Shown: in pieces, positions 26,575 to 35,353 of the stretch
Position numbering within the stretch: the stretch's first letter is position 1
Layout: each line of letters begins with the position of its first letter
Assembly: GCA_900467745.1 (NCBI GenBank)
Contig: UBQW01000065.1
Span: 38,395 to 102,394 of the forward strand
DNA: 64,000 nt
Direction: 5' to 3'
From: Hyphomicrobiales bacterium
GTDB taxonomy: Bacteria > Pseudomonadota > Alphaproteobacteria > Rhizobiales > Rhizobiaceae
Notes under the pieces: generated by a model
The model's input: only the letters and a program-made list of their open reading frames with translations
Told to the model about the DNA's origin: nothing
The model's database searches: none
Position numbers and translations under genes: made by a program

Positions 26575-27219
26575 TCAGCCGATCAGGTCGCCAATCAGCT
26601 GGCGGAAGGACCCGGTCAGTTTGATGGGGGCATCAAGAACAGAAAATGCAATGCAGGGACGATCTTTTTCGGCCACCGGGCGGTGGTCGATCGTCTCGTC
26701 GGCAACGGAGATATCGCCGGGGCCGAAGCGCCCACGATTGTCGTTGAAGGCGCCGTCGAGGATGAGCGTCAGCTCCATGCCCTTGTGGGTATGAGCGGGC
26801 ATGGCACGGCCCGGCTTGATCCACATGACGCTGACCTCGCAGCCGTCAATATCGACCGAATATTCCTTGAAGCCGGGGAGCTTGGTCTTCCACGGCACCG
26901 TATCGACATCGAAGCCGGCGAGGCGGCGCAGGGCGCGTGGAAAGACGCTAGGTTTGTCAGTCACGATGAATGGCTTGGGCTCGACCGGCGCGGCGGATGC
27001 GAATATCCGCGCCAATCTGGCATCGCGGTCATCAAGACTTGCTTCGGAGGTCTGCTCAAGCTCTTGGCCGGCCAGAAACTCAAGGTCCTGCACCAGCATC
27101 CGACGATCCGGCTTCATTTCCAGATGCGATTCGACAAGAACGCGCGCCGGCTCCGGAAGGGAACCCGCAACATAATACGCCATCAATGCATCGACCGTGT
27201 CGATATGCTCGTGAACCAT
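26575..27219 (-). CDS. chrR: ChrR-type anti-sigma factor with C-terminal cupin
   Basis: ChrR proteins hold an ECF sigma factor (RpoE) inactive until singlet oxygen appears. The 214-residue protein matches Rhodobacter ChrR over its length: N-terminal anti-sigma part (DALMAYYVAGSLPEPA) and C-terminal cupin with all four metal ligands H143, H145, E149, H179, each two residues on from Rhodobacter numbering. In the anti-sigma domain H32 is kept, but the two zinc cysteines are replaced by K36 and R39 (HLEMKPDR). I chose the ATG at 27219 because earlier in-frame starts overlap the proposed promoter. No sigma gene lies next to it, unlike the usual rpoE-chrR pair. Confidence 0.88.
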   Translation of the reverse strand: MVHEHIDTVDALMAYYVAGSLPEPARVLVESHLEMKPDRRMLVQDLEFLAGQELEQTSEASLDDRDARLARIFASAAPVEPKPFIVTDKPSVFPRALRRLAGFDVDTVPWKTKLPGFKEYSVDIDGCEVSVMWIKPGRAMPAHTHKGMELTLILDGAFNDNRGRFGPGDISVADETIDHRPVAEKDRPCIAFSVLDAPIKLTGSFRQLIGDLIG

Positions 27220-27267
27220 GGTGGTTTCGGTCGTTTCCGCTTTCAGTGATTGCTTTGTCATCATCCA

Positions 27268-27293
27268 TACGATGAATGTCAATCTCCGGATCA
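27268..27293 (-). promoter_or_regulatory. Candidate ECF-sigma promoter of chrR
   Basis: Minus-strand TGATCC (27293-27288), 16 bases, then CGTA (27271-27268), about 49 bases before the chosen chrR start. It is the same pattern as upstream of photolyase, so chrR may be autoregulated with its target genes. Confidence 0.6.
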
Positions 27294-27449
27294 CATAGCG
27301 ACCCGGATCAGCACGTGGCGAACCAATCTGGGACGGGAAGTCTAATTTTACCGCGGTGGTTGGAGGCGAGGAATAGGATTTCTTGCCAACCCAGCCTTGT
27401 GAAGGGAAAAGACCGTTCCTAAACTAAGTGTTTCAAAGAGGCAGATTCC

Positions 27450-28490
27450 ATGACCGTTCATCCTTCCGTCCTAGAAGCCATTGGCAACACTCCCCTGATC
27501 AAGCTCAAGGGAGCGTCGGAGGCGACCGGTTGCACCATTCTCGGCAAGGCGGAATTCCTCAACCCGGGACAGTCGGTCAAGGATCGCGCGGCGCTCTACA
27601 TCATTCGCGACGCCGAAAAGAAGGGCCTGTTGCGGCCGGGCGGCGTGATCGTCGAAGGCACCGCCGGCAACACCGGCATCGGCCTGACGCTCGTCGCCAA
27701 GGCACTCGGCTACCGCACGGTGATCGTCATTCCCGAGACGCAGAGCCAGGAAAAGAAGGACGCGCTGAAACTGCTTGGCGCCGAGCTCGTCGAAGTGCCG
27801 GCCGTGCCCTACAAGAACCCCAACAACTACGTGAAGGTTTCCGGACGTCTCGCCGAGCAACTCGCAAAGACCGAGCCGAACGGTGCCATCTGGGCCAACC
27901 AGTTCGACAACGTCGCCAACCGGCAGGCGCATATCGAGACGACGGCGAAGGAAATCTGGGCGGATACATCAGGCAAGGTCGACGGCTTCATCTGCTCGGT
28001 CGGCTCGGGCGGCACGCTTGCCGGCACGGCGATGGGCCTCAAGAGCTTCAACAAGGACATCAAGATCGGCATCGCCGACCCGGATGGCGCGGCGCTCTAC
28101 GAGTTCTACAAGAACGGCGAGCTGAAGTCCGCGGGCTCCTCGATCACCGAGGGCATCGGCCAGGGCCGCATCACCGCCAATCTCGAAGGTTTTACGCCTG
28201 ATTTCGCCTACAACATCTCGGATGCGGAAGCCCTGCCCTATGTCTTCGATCTCGTCGAGCATGAGGGGCTTTGCCTCGGCGGCTCGTCGGCGATCAACAT
28301 CGCGGGCGCGGTGCGTCTGGCCAAGGACCTCGGCCCGGGCCATACGGTCGTGACCATTCTCTGCGACTACGGCAACCGCTACCAGTCGAAGCTCTTCAAT
28401 CCGGATTTCCTGACATCGAAGTCGCTGCCGCTGCCGGCATGGCTGACCTCGCCTGTCGATATCAAGATCCCATACGAACCCGCAGCGTGA
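27450..28490 (+). CDS. cysK: Cysteine synthase (O-acetylserine sulfhydrylase)
   Basis: PLP enzyme that makes cysteine from O-acetylserine and sulfide. 346 residues; the PLP lysine is in LNPGQSVKDRAA (about residue 44), the phosphate-binding loop is GTAGNTGIGLTLVA (about residue 70-83) and the C-terminal GGSSAINIAGA loop (about residue 275) is present. It is longer than E. coli CysK by a C-terminal tail (LTSKSLPLPAWL...). It starts a three-gene run with alaX (6 bases apart) and sseA, all linked to sulfur or cysteine chemistry. Function in cystathionine synthesis is a less likely alternative. Confidence 0.9.
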   Translation: MTVHPSVLEAIGNTPLIKLKGASEATGCTILGKAEFLNPGQSVKDRAALYIIRDAEKKGLLRPGGVIVEGTAGNTGIGLTLVAKALGYRTVIVIPETQSQEKKDALKLLGAELVEVPAVPYKNPNNYVKVSGRLAEQLAKTEPNGAIWANQFDNVANRQAHIETTAKEIWADTSGKVDGFICSVGSGGTLAGTAMGLKSFNKDIKIGIADPDGAALYEFYKNGELKSAGSSITEGIGQGRITANLEGFTPDFAYNISDAEALPYVFDLVEHEGLCLGGSSAINIAGAVRLAKDLGPGHTVVTILCDYGNRYQSKLFNPDFLTSKSLPLPAWLTSPVDIKIPYEPAA

Positions 28491-28496
28491 GGCCCA

Positions 28497-29234
28497 ATGC
28501 CCGTTAATGCCCTCTACCGTGACGACTTCTATCTCTCGACCTGCGAGGCCGTCGTCACCGCCATCCACGAAGACGGGGGCATTGAGCTCGATCAGACCTG
28601 CCTTTACGCAACCTCGGGCGGACAGCCGGGCGATACCGGCTTTCTCGAGCGCGCCGACGGCAGCAAGATCACGCTGGGACAGACCAAGCATGGCGCCTCC
28701 AAGGACATCATCATTCATGTTCCGATCGAGGGGCAGGCAAGCCCCGAGGTCGGCGAGAAAGTGGTGCTGCATGTCGATTGGGAGCGCCGCCACAAGCTGA
28801 TGCGCATGCACACGGCCTGCCACCTGCTTTCCGTCGTCTGCTCCTATCCGATCACCGGCGCGGCTGTCGGCGAAGAGGAAAGCCGGGTCGATTTCGACAT
28901 GACCGACACGATCGACAAGGATGAGGTGACGGCCAAGCTGATGGCGCTGGTCGACCAGGACCATCCGGTTTACCTGCAGTGGATCACCGACGAGGAACTG
29001 GCGGCCAATCCTGGGATCGTCAAATCCAAGAACGTGCGCCCGCCGATGGGGCTCGGTCGCGTCAGCCTTGTCTGCATCGGCGAGAACTCGGCGATTGACA
29101 GCCAGCCCTGCGGCGGCACACATGTTGCGACAACACGAGAAGTCGGACAGATTCACATCGCCAAGATCGAGAAGAAGGGCAAGGAAAACCGCCGCTTCCG
29201 TATCCGTTTCGGCGCTCCTGGCGACGACGCATAA
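28497..29234 (+). CDS. alaX: Alanyl-tRNA editing protein (AlaX type)
   Basis: Free-standing trans-editing factor that hydrolyses Ser- or Gly-tRNA-Ala. 245 residues with the AlaRS-like editing zinc motifs HTACH (in MRMHTACHLLS, about residue 103-107) and the later CGGTH (SQPCGGTHVATT, about residue 205), the full HxxxH...CxxxH set. An SGGQPGDTG signature is near residue 40. Follows cysK by 6 bases and precedes sseA by 21 bases, so likely cotranscribed. Confidence 0.9.
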   Translation: MPVNALYRDDFYLSTCEAVVTAIHEDGGIELDQTCLYATSGGQPGDTGFLERADGSKITLGQTKHGASKDIIIHVPIEGQASPEVGEKVVLHVDWERRHKLMRMHTACHLLSVVCSYPITGAAVGEEESRVDFDMTDTIDKDEVTAKLMALVDQDHPVYLQWITDEELAANPGIVKSKNVRPPMGLGRVSLVCIGENSAIDSQPCGGTHVATTREVGQIHIAKIEKKGKENRRFRIRFGAPGDDA

Positions 29235-29255
29235 GCATTGATTGGAGAGAGCAGC

Positions 29256-30125
29256 ATGAGCGAGACCACGAGCCGCTTCGTCGTTTCGGCCGATTGGGTC
29301 GAAAAGCAGCTGGGGACTTCAGGTTTCAAGGTGGTGGACGCCTCCTGGTATCTGCCGGCCCATAAGCGAGCCGCAAAGGACGAGTATGTGGCGGGCCATC
29401 TTCCCGGCGCCGTGTTCTTCGATCAGGACGTGATCGCCGATCATTCGACCGGCCTGCCGCATTCGCTTCCTTCGCCGGAGTTTTTCGCTGCGGAAGTCGG
29501 CAAGCTCGGCATTTCAGAGACAGACACGATCGTCGTCTATGACGGCATGGGTTTCTTCTCGGCGCCGCGCGTCTGGTGGATGCTGCGGACCATGGGCGCC
29601 AAGGATGTCTACGTTCTGGATGGCGGCCTCGATGGCTGGAAGGCCGAGGGACGTGCGCTGGAGACCGGGACAGCCACTCCGGCGCCAGCGGTATTCACGC
29701 CCAAGTTCCGCGCCGACAAGGTTATCCCCTTCGAGACCATGCGCGAGATCGTCGATGACGGTTCGGCACAGATCGCCGATGCTCGCGGCGCCGGCCGCTT
29801 TACCGGCGAGGAAGCCGAGCCGCGCGCCGGCATGCGCTCGGGCCACATGCCCGGCGCCCGCAGCCTGCCGGCAACCTCGCTCTCGGCCAACGGCCGGTTC
29901 AAGGATGTCGCCACGCTGAAGTCGATGATATCAGATGCCGGCATTGATCTATCCAAGCCCGTCGTGACGAGCTGCGGCTCGGGCGTTACCGCCGCCGTGA
30001 TCATGCTGGCGCTGGAAAGCGTTGGGCATGATGACAACGCGCTTTACGACGGCTCCTGGAGCGAGTGGGGCAGCCGTCAGGATACGCCTGTCGTTACCGG
30101 CCCCGCAGAAGCGATCAAAGCTTGA
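29256..30125 (+). CDS. sseA: 3-mercaptopyruvate sulfurtransferase
   Basis: Two-rhodanese-domain enzyme moving sulfur from 3-mercaptopyruvate to thiol acceptors. 289 residues from ATG 29256 (GGAGAGA upstream). The catalytic loop SCGSGVTAAV (about residue 236-245) is the CG[S/T]GVTA type specific for mercaptopyruvate; the inactive N-terminal domain has YDGMGFFSAPRVWWMLR. It follows cysK-alaX on the same strand, and the GNAT gene starts 2 bases after its stop. Confidence 0.92.
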   Translation: MSETTSRFVVSADWVEKQLGTSGFKVVDASWYLPAHKRAAKDEYVAGHLPGAVFFDQDVIADHSTGLPHSLPSPEFFAAEVGKLGISETDTIVVYDGMGFFSAPRVWWMLRTMGAKDVYVLDGGLDGWKAEGRALETGTATPAPAVFTPKFRADKVIPFETMREIVDDGSAQIADARGAGRFTGEEAEPRAGMRSGHMPGARSLPATSLSANGRFKDVATLKSMISDAGIDLSKPVVTSCGSGVTAAVIMLALESVGHDDNALYDGSWSEWGSRQDTPVVTGPAEAIKA

Positions 30126-30127
30126 CC

Positions 30128-30688
30128 ATGGCAAAAGCTCCCTCTTCGCTGAAGGCTCATGTGACCCGCCTCGATATGACGGCGGCGCCGAAGACGAGCC
30201 TGCCGGTGCCGGTCAATATCCAGACCGCCATCATGCGCGCGCCGGAAATTCCGCTGCCGTTCTACCGCTACCTCTACCGCCAGGTCGGCGCGCGATGGCA
30301 ATGGGTGGATCGCCTGAGGATGAGCGACGAGGAATTGGCCGCCACGCTCTACGACAAGCGCAACACGATCTGCGTGCTCTATGTGAACGGTGCACCTGCC
30401 GGGTTCTACGAGTATCTGACCGTTGACGAGGATACGATCGAGCTCAGCCATTTCGGTCTGATGGAGCACGCGCTGGGTCTCGGGATCGGCAAGTGGTTCC
30501 TGCTGCAGGCGCTCTATGCGATCTGGACGCAGAACCCTTTGCGCGTGACCACCACGACCAACAATCTCGACCATCCCCGGGCGTTGCAGCTCTACCAGAT
30601 GTTCGGCTTTTCTCCTGTCTCGACGGGCACCGCCATCGTGCGGCCGCTCAGCGACAAGGAGTTGCTTGAGCTTGCCAAGAGAAGCTAG
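30128..30688 (+). CDS. GNAT-family N-acetyltransferase
   Basis: 186 residues from ATG 30128, two bases after the sseA stop (a longer in-frame start would overlap sseA). The acetyl-CoA motif A is HALGLGIGKWFLLQAL (about residue 114-129) followed by TTTNNLDHPRALQLYQMFGF, typical of GNATs. The conserved N-terminal PLPFYRYLYRQVG and QWVDRLRMSDEELA are those of a rhizobial subgroup. Substrate unknown. Confidence 0.82.
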   Translation: MAKAPSSLKAHVTRLDMTAAPKTSLPVPVNIQTAIMRAPEIPLPFYRYLYRQVGARWQWVDRLRMSDEELAATLYDKRNTICVLYVNGAPAGFYEYLTVDEDTIELSHFGLMEHALGLGIGKWFLLQALYAIWTQNPLRVTTTTNNLDHPRALQLYQMFGFSPVSTGTAIVRPLSDKELLELAKRS

Positions 30689-30797
30689 CCGGCGCGTTTC
30701 TGCTGTTTCCTTACACGACGATATAGAGACGCAAGGATCGGGTGGTTTCCACTCGGGTTGAAGCGCATTCAAGGCAAGCTCGAAAAGGAGACTTGCC

Positions 30798-31268
30798 ATG
30801 ACTGCCCTATCTTTCACCGCAATGCCCACTGCCGACGCCGAGACGATCTGGAACGGCGGTAACGACGCCTATGGTCACTTGCCGGAGTCAATGGTTTCCG
30901 ATGGGCCGGGACACCCCTGCCGCCATTGCCTGAAGAACATAGATGCGGGCGACGCGCTTTACGTCTTCGCCTACCGCCCCTTCCCGGCGCTACAGCCCTA
31001 TGCGGAGACGGGACCGGTGTTCCTGCATCAGAAGCGCTGCGAACGCTATGCCGCCGAGGAAGTGCTGCCGCCCGTCCTGACGACCAGCCCCAACTTCATC
31101 CTGCGCGGCTATGGCACCAACAACCGCATCGTCTACGGCACCGGCGCGGTGACCGAGGTCGCCGATATCCCTGCCTATGCGGCAGAGCTTCTGCGCAAGC
31201 CCGAGGTCGCCTATGTGCATGTTCGCTCGGCGCGCAACAATTGCTATCAGTGCCGGATCGACGGTTAA
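30798..31268 (+). CDS. DUF1203 domain protein
   Basis: 156 residues with an AAGGAGA ribosome site. The family-typical CRHCLKNIDAGDALYVFAYRPF (about residues 41-62, with a CxxC) and GPVFLHQKRCERY (histidine and cysteine) could form a metal site together with the C-terminal NNCYQCRID. No function is established for DUF1203. It stands alone, with 109 bases to the GNAT gene and a terminator shared region on the other side. Confidence 0.85.
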   Translation: MTALSFTAMPTADAETIWNGGNDAYGHLPESMVSDGPGHPCRHCLKNIDAGDALYVFAYRPFPALQPYAETGPVFLHQKRCERYAAEEVLPPVLTTSPNFILRGYGTNNRIVYGTGAVTEVADIPAYAAELLRKPEVAYVHVRSARNNCYQCRIDG

Positions 31269-31275
31269 CTCACGG

Positions 31276-31307
31276 AAAAAAGCCGGTTGCGGAGAGAGCA
31301 ACCGGCT
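31276..31307 (-). terminator. Rho-independent terminator of ald
   Basis: Perfect 10-bp stem AGCCGGTTGC/GCAACCGGCT with a seven-base loop, running into TTTTTT on the minus strand. It may also stop the convergent DUF1203 transcript. Confidence 0.9.
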
Positions 31308-31331
31308 TCAGTTGACGTAGCGCGATGGACT

Positions 31332-32450
<1,119 letters not shown>

Positions 32451-32569
32451 CGGGGCGCTCCTCCTCGTTTGTTTTTTCCGCCTCGTCGAGCGAAGCGTTC
32501 ACAAGGGGAATCCAATCACCGCGTGCACGAAATGTCCTTGCAAAGAGGATTTGCATGTATGGCAATTTT

Positions 32570-32612
32570 CGAAGAAAGATGCGTTTTGGACGCAATAATC
32601 GAAAGTTCTTCG
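32570..32612. promoter_or_regulatory. Nested palindromes between ald and the lrp-type gene
   Basis: CGAAGAA (32570-32576) is mirrored by TTCTTCG (32606-32612), and inside lies TGCGT/ACGCA (32580-32584 and 32590-32594). The element ends directly before the regulator's start codon, fitting an autoregulatory Lrp-type site; the protein bound is inferred. Confidence 0.4.
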
Positions 32613-32613
32613 A

Positions 32614-33075
32614 ATGTCGGAACTCGATGCCATCGATCATGCCATTTTGAAAGCGCTGCAATCGAACGCGCGGATCACCAACGCCGATCTTGCCGCCAAG
32701 GTAGGTCTTTCCGCGTCCGCCTGTTCACGGCGGCTCGACATCCTGGACCGCAGCGGCGTCATTCTCGGCTATCACGCGCATGTCTCGCCCAAGGCGCTCG
32801 ACTACAAGATGATCGCCATCGTGCACATCTCACTATCAGGCCAGTTCGCCAAGACGCTGTCGGAGTTCGAGACCGCGGTGAAGCGCTGTCCCAATGTGCT
32901 CGTCTGCTACCTGATGTCGGGCGAATACGACTATATCCTGCGGGTGGCGGCCCGCGATCTGGAGGACTATGAGCGCATCCATCGCGACTGGCTCTCGGCC
33001 CTGCCCCATGTCGTCAAGATCAATTCCAGCTTTGCCTTGCGCGAGGTGATGGACCGGCCCAATGTGGGCTTGTGA
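32614..33075 (+). CDS. Lrp/AsnC-family transcriptional regulator
   Basis: 153 residues: N-terminal winged HTH (ILKALQSNARITNADLAAKVGLSASACSRR, split here at residue 12-41) and a C-terminal RAM ligand domain (AIVHISLSG, VLVCYLMSGEYDYIL). Divergent from ald, so likely its activator or repressor responding to alanine or another amino acid (AldR-like); this is inferred from position. Confidence 0.9.
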   Translation: MSELDAIDHAILKALQSNARITNADLAAKVGLSASACSRRLDILDRSGVILGYHAHVSPKALDYKMIAIVHISLSGQFAKTLSEFETAVKRCPNVLVCYLMSGEYDYILRVAARDLEDYERIHRDWLSALPHVVKINSSFALREVMDRPNVGL

Positions 33076-33148
33076 CGGAGGAGCGGAATCACTTGCCTGC
33101 GCGGGTGTTTCCGGAATACGGCCGAGGCCGGTGCATTAAGAAGACGCC

Positions 33149-34030
33149 ATGAGATCGAAGACCCGGGGCTATATTTTCGTTCTTCTGGCGATCACCATCT
33201 TTTCCATTCAGGACGGCATCTCGAAGCATCTGGGCGGCGCATACCCGCCCGTTTTCGTTACGATGATCCGCTATTGGGCCTTTGGCCTCTTCACCATCCT
33301 TCTGGCCGCGAAGATGCGCGGCGGAATTGTCGCCACAGCGCGAACCAAGCGGCCGGTGCTGCAGGTCATACGCGGGCTGCTTCTCGCTGCCCAGGTGGTT
33401 GTCGTGATCAGCTGCTTCGCGGTGATCGGGCTCGCGCACTCGCAGGCGATCTTCTCGGCGACGCCGATCCTGATCGCGCTGCTGGCCATGCCGCTCCTCG
33501 GCGAGCGGGTGGGCTGGCGGCGGTGGACGGCGATCGGCGCGGGGTTGGTCGGTGTGCTTCTGATCCTGAAGCCCGATAGCGGCTTCTTCGACGTCACGCT
33601 GCTGCTGGCCGTCCTCTCCTGCTTCCTCTTTGCTTTCTACGTCATCGCCACCCGGCTGGTCAGCCGCGACGATTCATCGATGACGAGCTTCTTTTATACC
33701 GGTGTCGTTGGCGCCATCGCGATGACGCTGGTCGGGCCGTTCTATTGGACCTGGATGGCGCCGACGGACTGGGTGTGGATGGCGCTGGTCTGCATGACCA
33801 GCATATCGAGCCACTATTTCCTGATCCGCGCCTACGACATGCTCGATGCCGCAGCCGTACAGCCGCTCACCTATCTGCAGCTCGTCTACGCCTCGATTAT
33901 CGGCGTGACGATTTACGGAGAGACGCTCAGCCTGAACACAATCATCGGCTCGGTCATCGTCGTCGCCTCCGGCATTTTCACGATCTGGCGCGAGCATGTC
34001 GTCGCCCGCCGGGAAGCAATGCGGAAGTAA
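33149..34030 (+). CDS. DMT-family (EamA) transporter
   Basis: 293-residue membrane protein with ten predicted helices in two EamA repeats: the first from MRSKTRGYIFVLLAITIFS, ending at LLGERVGWRRWTAIGAGLVGVLLI, and the second ending with a GETLSLNTIIGSVIVVASGIF segment. Such proteins export amino acids or other metabolites, but the substrate cannot be read from the sequence. Placed after the lrp-type gene, 73 bases apart. Confidence 0.88.
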   Translation: MRSKTRGYIFVLLAITIFSIQDGISKHLGGAYPPVFVTMIRYWAFGLFTILLAAKMRGGIVATARTKRPVLQVIRGLLLAAQVVVVISCFAVIGLAHSQAIFSATPILIALLAMPLLGERVGWRRWTAIGAGLVGVLLILKPDSGFFDVTLLLAVLSCFLFAFYVIATRLVSRDDSSMTSFFYTGVVGAIAMTLVGPFYWTWMAPTDWVWMALVCMTSISSHYFLIRAYDMLDAAAVQPLTYLQLVYASIIGVTIYGETLSLNTIIGSVIVVASGIFTIWREHVVARREAMRK

Positions 34031-34119
34031 AAATCGACCGTGCAATTTTAGCGAATTGTATAAATTCATTTCAATCTACGCGACGTATGCTGTCTCCAGT
34101 TCAATTTGGGAGAGGCGTC

Positions 34120-34452
34120 ATGCATAATCTCAACATTATTACCCGCAAGGCCGAGCGCAAACCGTGCCGGTTGTTTGGCAAGGTTCGTTACCTGACCAAG
34201 GAAGTCGATGCGCGCATTCTGAACATGTCCATCTCGGGCGTGGCACTTGAAGTGCGCTCGCCGCTACATGCCGCCTCCGGCAGCCGTGTGCAGATTCTTG
34301 CCGACGATCTCGGCGTTCTGCACGGCGTCATCCGCTGGAGCCACAATGGCCGCGTCGGCATTCAGTTCGACCCGAATTCCAATGCCCGCGCACAGGTGGC
34401 GTCGTACTTCCGATTCTTCCACAAGGAAGTAAAGCCGGTTCTGGCGCGGTAG
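34120..34452 (+). CDS. PilZ-domain protein
   Basis: 110-residue cytoplasmic protein with ATG at 34120 and a GGGAGAGG ribosome site. The c-di-GMP-binding pair is recognisable: the N-terminal arginine motif (ERKPCRLFGKVRY, about residue 12-24) and NMSISGVALE (about residue 38-47), a D/NxSxxG. It is a stand-alone PilZ unit, so it probably acts by binding a partner. A GGDEF protein is encoded 5 kb away in this window; a direct link is not shown. Confidence 0.82.
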   Translation: MHNLNIITRKAERKPCRLFGKVRYLTKEVDARILNMSISGVALEVRSPLHAASGSRVQILADDLGVLHGVIRWSHNGRVGIQFDPNSNARAQVASYFRFFHKEVKPVLAR

Positions 34453-34541
34453 GACACAACTGTTCGCCTATATTTTGAAATCTGTCGTTTATTGGTGGTT
34501 GTGCCTACATCGTGATATTCCCCAGCAAGGGGAGAACTGCG

Positions 34542-35234
34542 ATGGAACAAGCTCAACAACAACTATTAGGAATGACAGAACAAACGCTCGATTTCGCATT
34601 GAAGGTCCTCCAACTTGGCGCTCTTGGTTTGGGCGGCCTTGTAATCGTACTGGCGTTTTTGATGATCCTCGTTCGGACGACGATGGGTGGTACTATCCCC
34701 GAGACGCAGCGGGCGATATTCAATAGTTTCATGCTCCTCGGGGCGTTTTCGATGACGATCGCTTTCGTGTGTCTGCTTGGCGAAAAATACATCCCATCTC
34801 GTGCCAATGTTTCGCTCGCTTTTTCGCCGAAGTTTCAAACGATCGGCGTTCCGGTACCGGTCATCAAATACGGGGAAGCCACCTACGAGGAAAATCATTC
34901 CTTCCTCATCCACGACACTGGCACGATCATCGTGACCGTCGACGATACTTTCGACAAATACAAGCAATTGCAGGAAGCTAAGAACGTAGCCGAGAAGAAA
35001 GCCGCAGCTGCGGCAGCGGTCATCAAAGCAACCGACTTCAAGATCGGCTCAACCCTGCAAACAATAAGCGATCAACAGCAGAAGATTCAGGACATCGTTG
35101 GCGCGGTAAAGCCTGAAGTCGTCGCCAAGCTACCGCCGAGCGTACCGGAAAGCTTTGAGGCTATTACGAAATCGAATTCCTCATCGATAGAGCAACTCGG
35201 CAGCATCCGCGAGACCCTGAAATCCAAATTCTGA
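34542..35234 (+). CDS. Unrecognised two-helix membrane protein with coiled coil
   Basis: 230 residues from ATG 34542 (AAGGGGAGAA upstream). Two transmembrane helices (about residue 21-44, LGALGLGGLVIVLAFLMILV, and about 63-80, MLLGAFSMTIAFVCLLG) are followed by a soluble region with a HDTGTIIVTVDDTF strand and an Ala/Lys-rich coiled coil (EAKNVAEKKAAAAAAV, about residue 145-160). Codon use looks more AT-rich than that of its neighbours, suggesting acquisition. No family recognised. Confidence 0.6.
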   Translation: MEQAQQQLLGMTEQTLDFALKVLQLGALGLGGLVIVLAFLMILVRTTMGGTIPETQRAIFNSFMLLGAFSMTIAFVCLLGEKYIPSRANVSLAFSPKFQTIGVPVPVIKYGEATYEENHSFLIHDTGTIIVTVDDTFDKYKQLQEAKNVAEKKAAAAAAVIKATDFKIGSTLQTISDQQQKIQDIVGAVKPEVVAKLPPSVPESFEAITKSNSSSIEQLGSIRETLKSKF

Positions 35235-35286
35235 TTCCCGCGTGCCTCAGCGAGGAAGCGATATTCCCCTGTCATTTACAGGGTTT

Positions 35287-35349
35287 ACTCCTTCGAAAAT
35301 CACCCTACTCTCGCCGCCGGGCGGGTGTCGCGTGATGTTTCGAAGGAGT
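35287..35349 (+). promoter_or_regulatory. Leader hairpin that would cover the ribosome site of cpdB
   Basis: ACTCCTTCGAAA (35287-35298) pairs perfectly with TTTCGAAGGAGT (35338-35349), 12 bp, with a GC-rich inner region. The 3' arm contains GAAGGAG, the Shine-Dalgarno of the phosphodiesterase gene whose ATG is at 35354. A smaller hairpin CCCTGT/ACAGGG lies at 35267-35283 after the previous stop. Confidence 0.55.
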
Positions 35350-35353
35350 TTTC

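Noticed and set aside
27220..27294. Longer chrR start at GTG 27294
   Set aside because: It would cover the proposed promoter and adds residues absent from ChrR; the ATG at 27219 gives the length and ligand spacing of the family.
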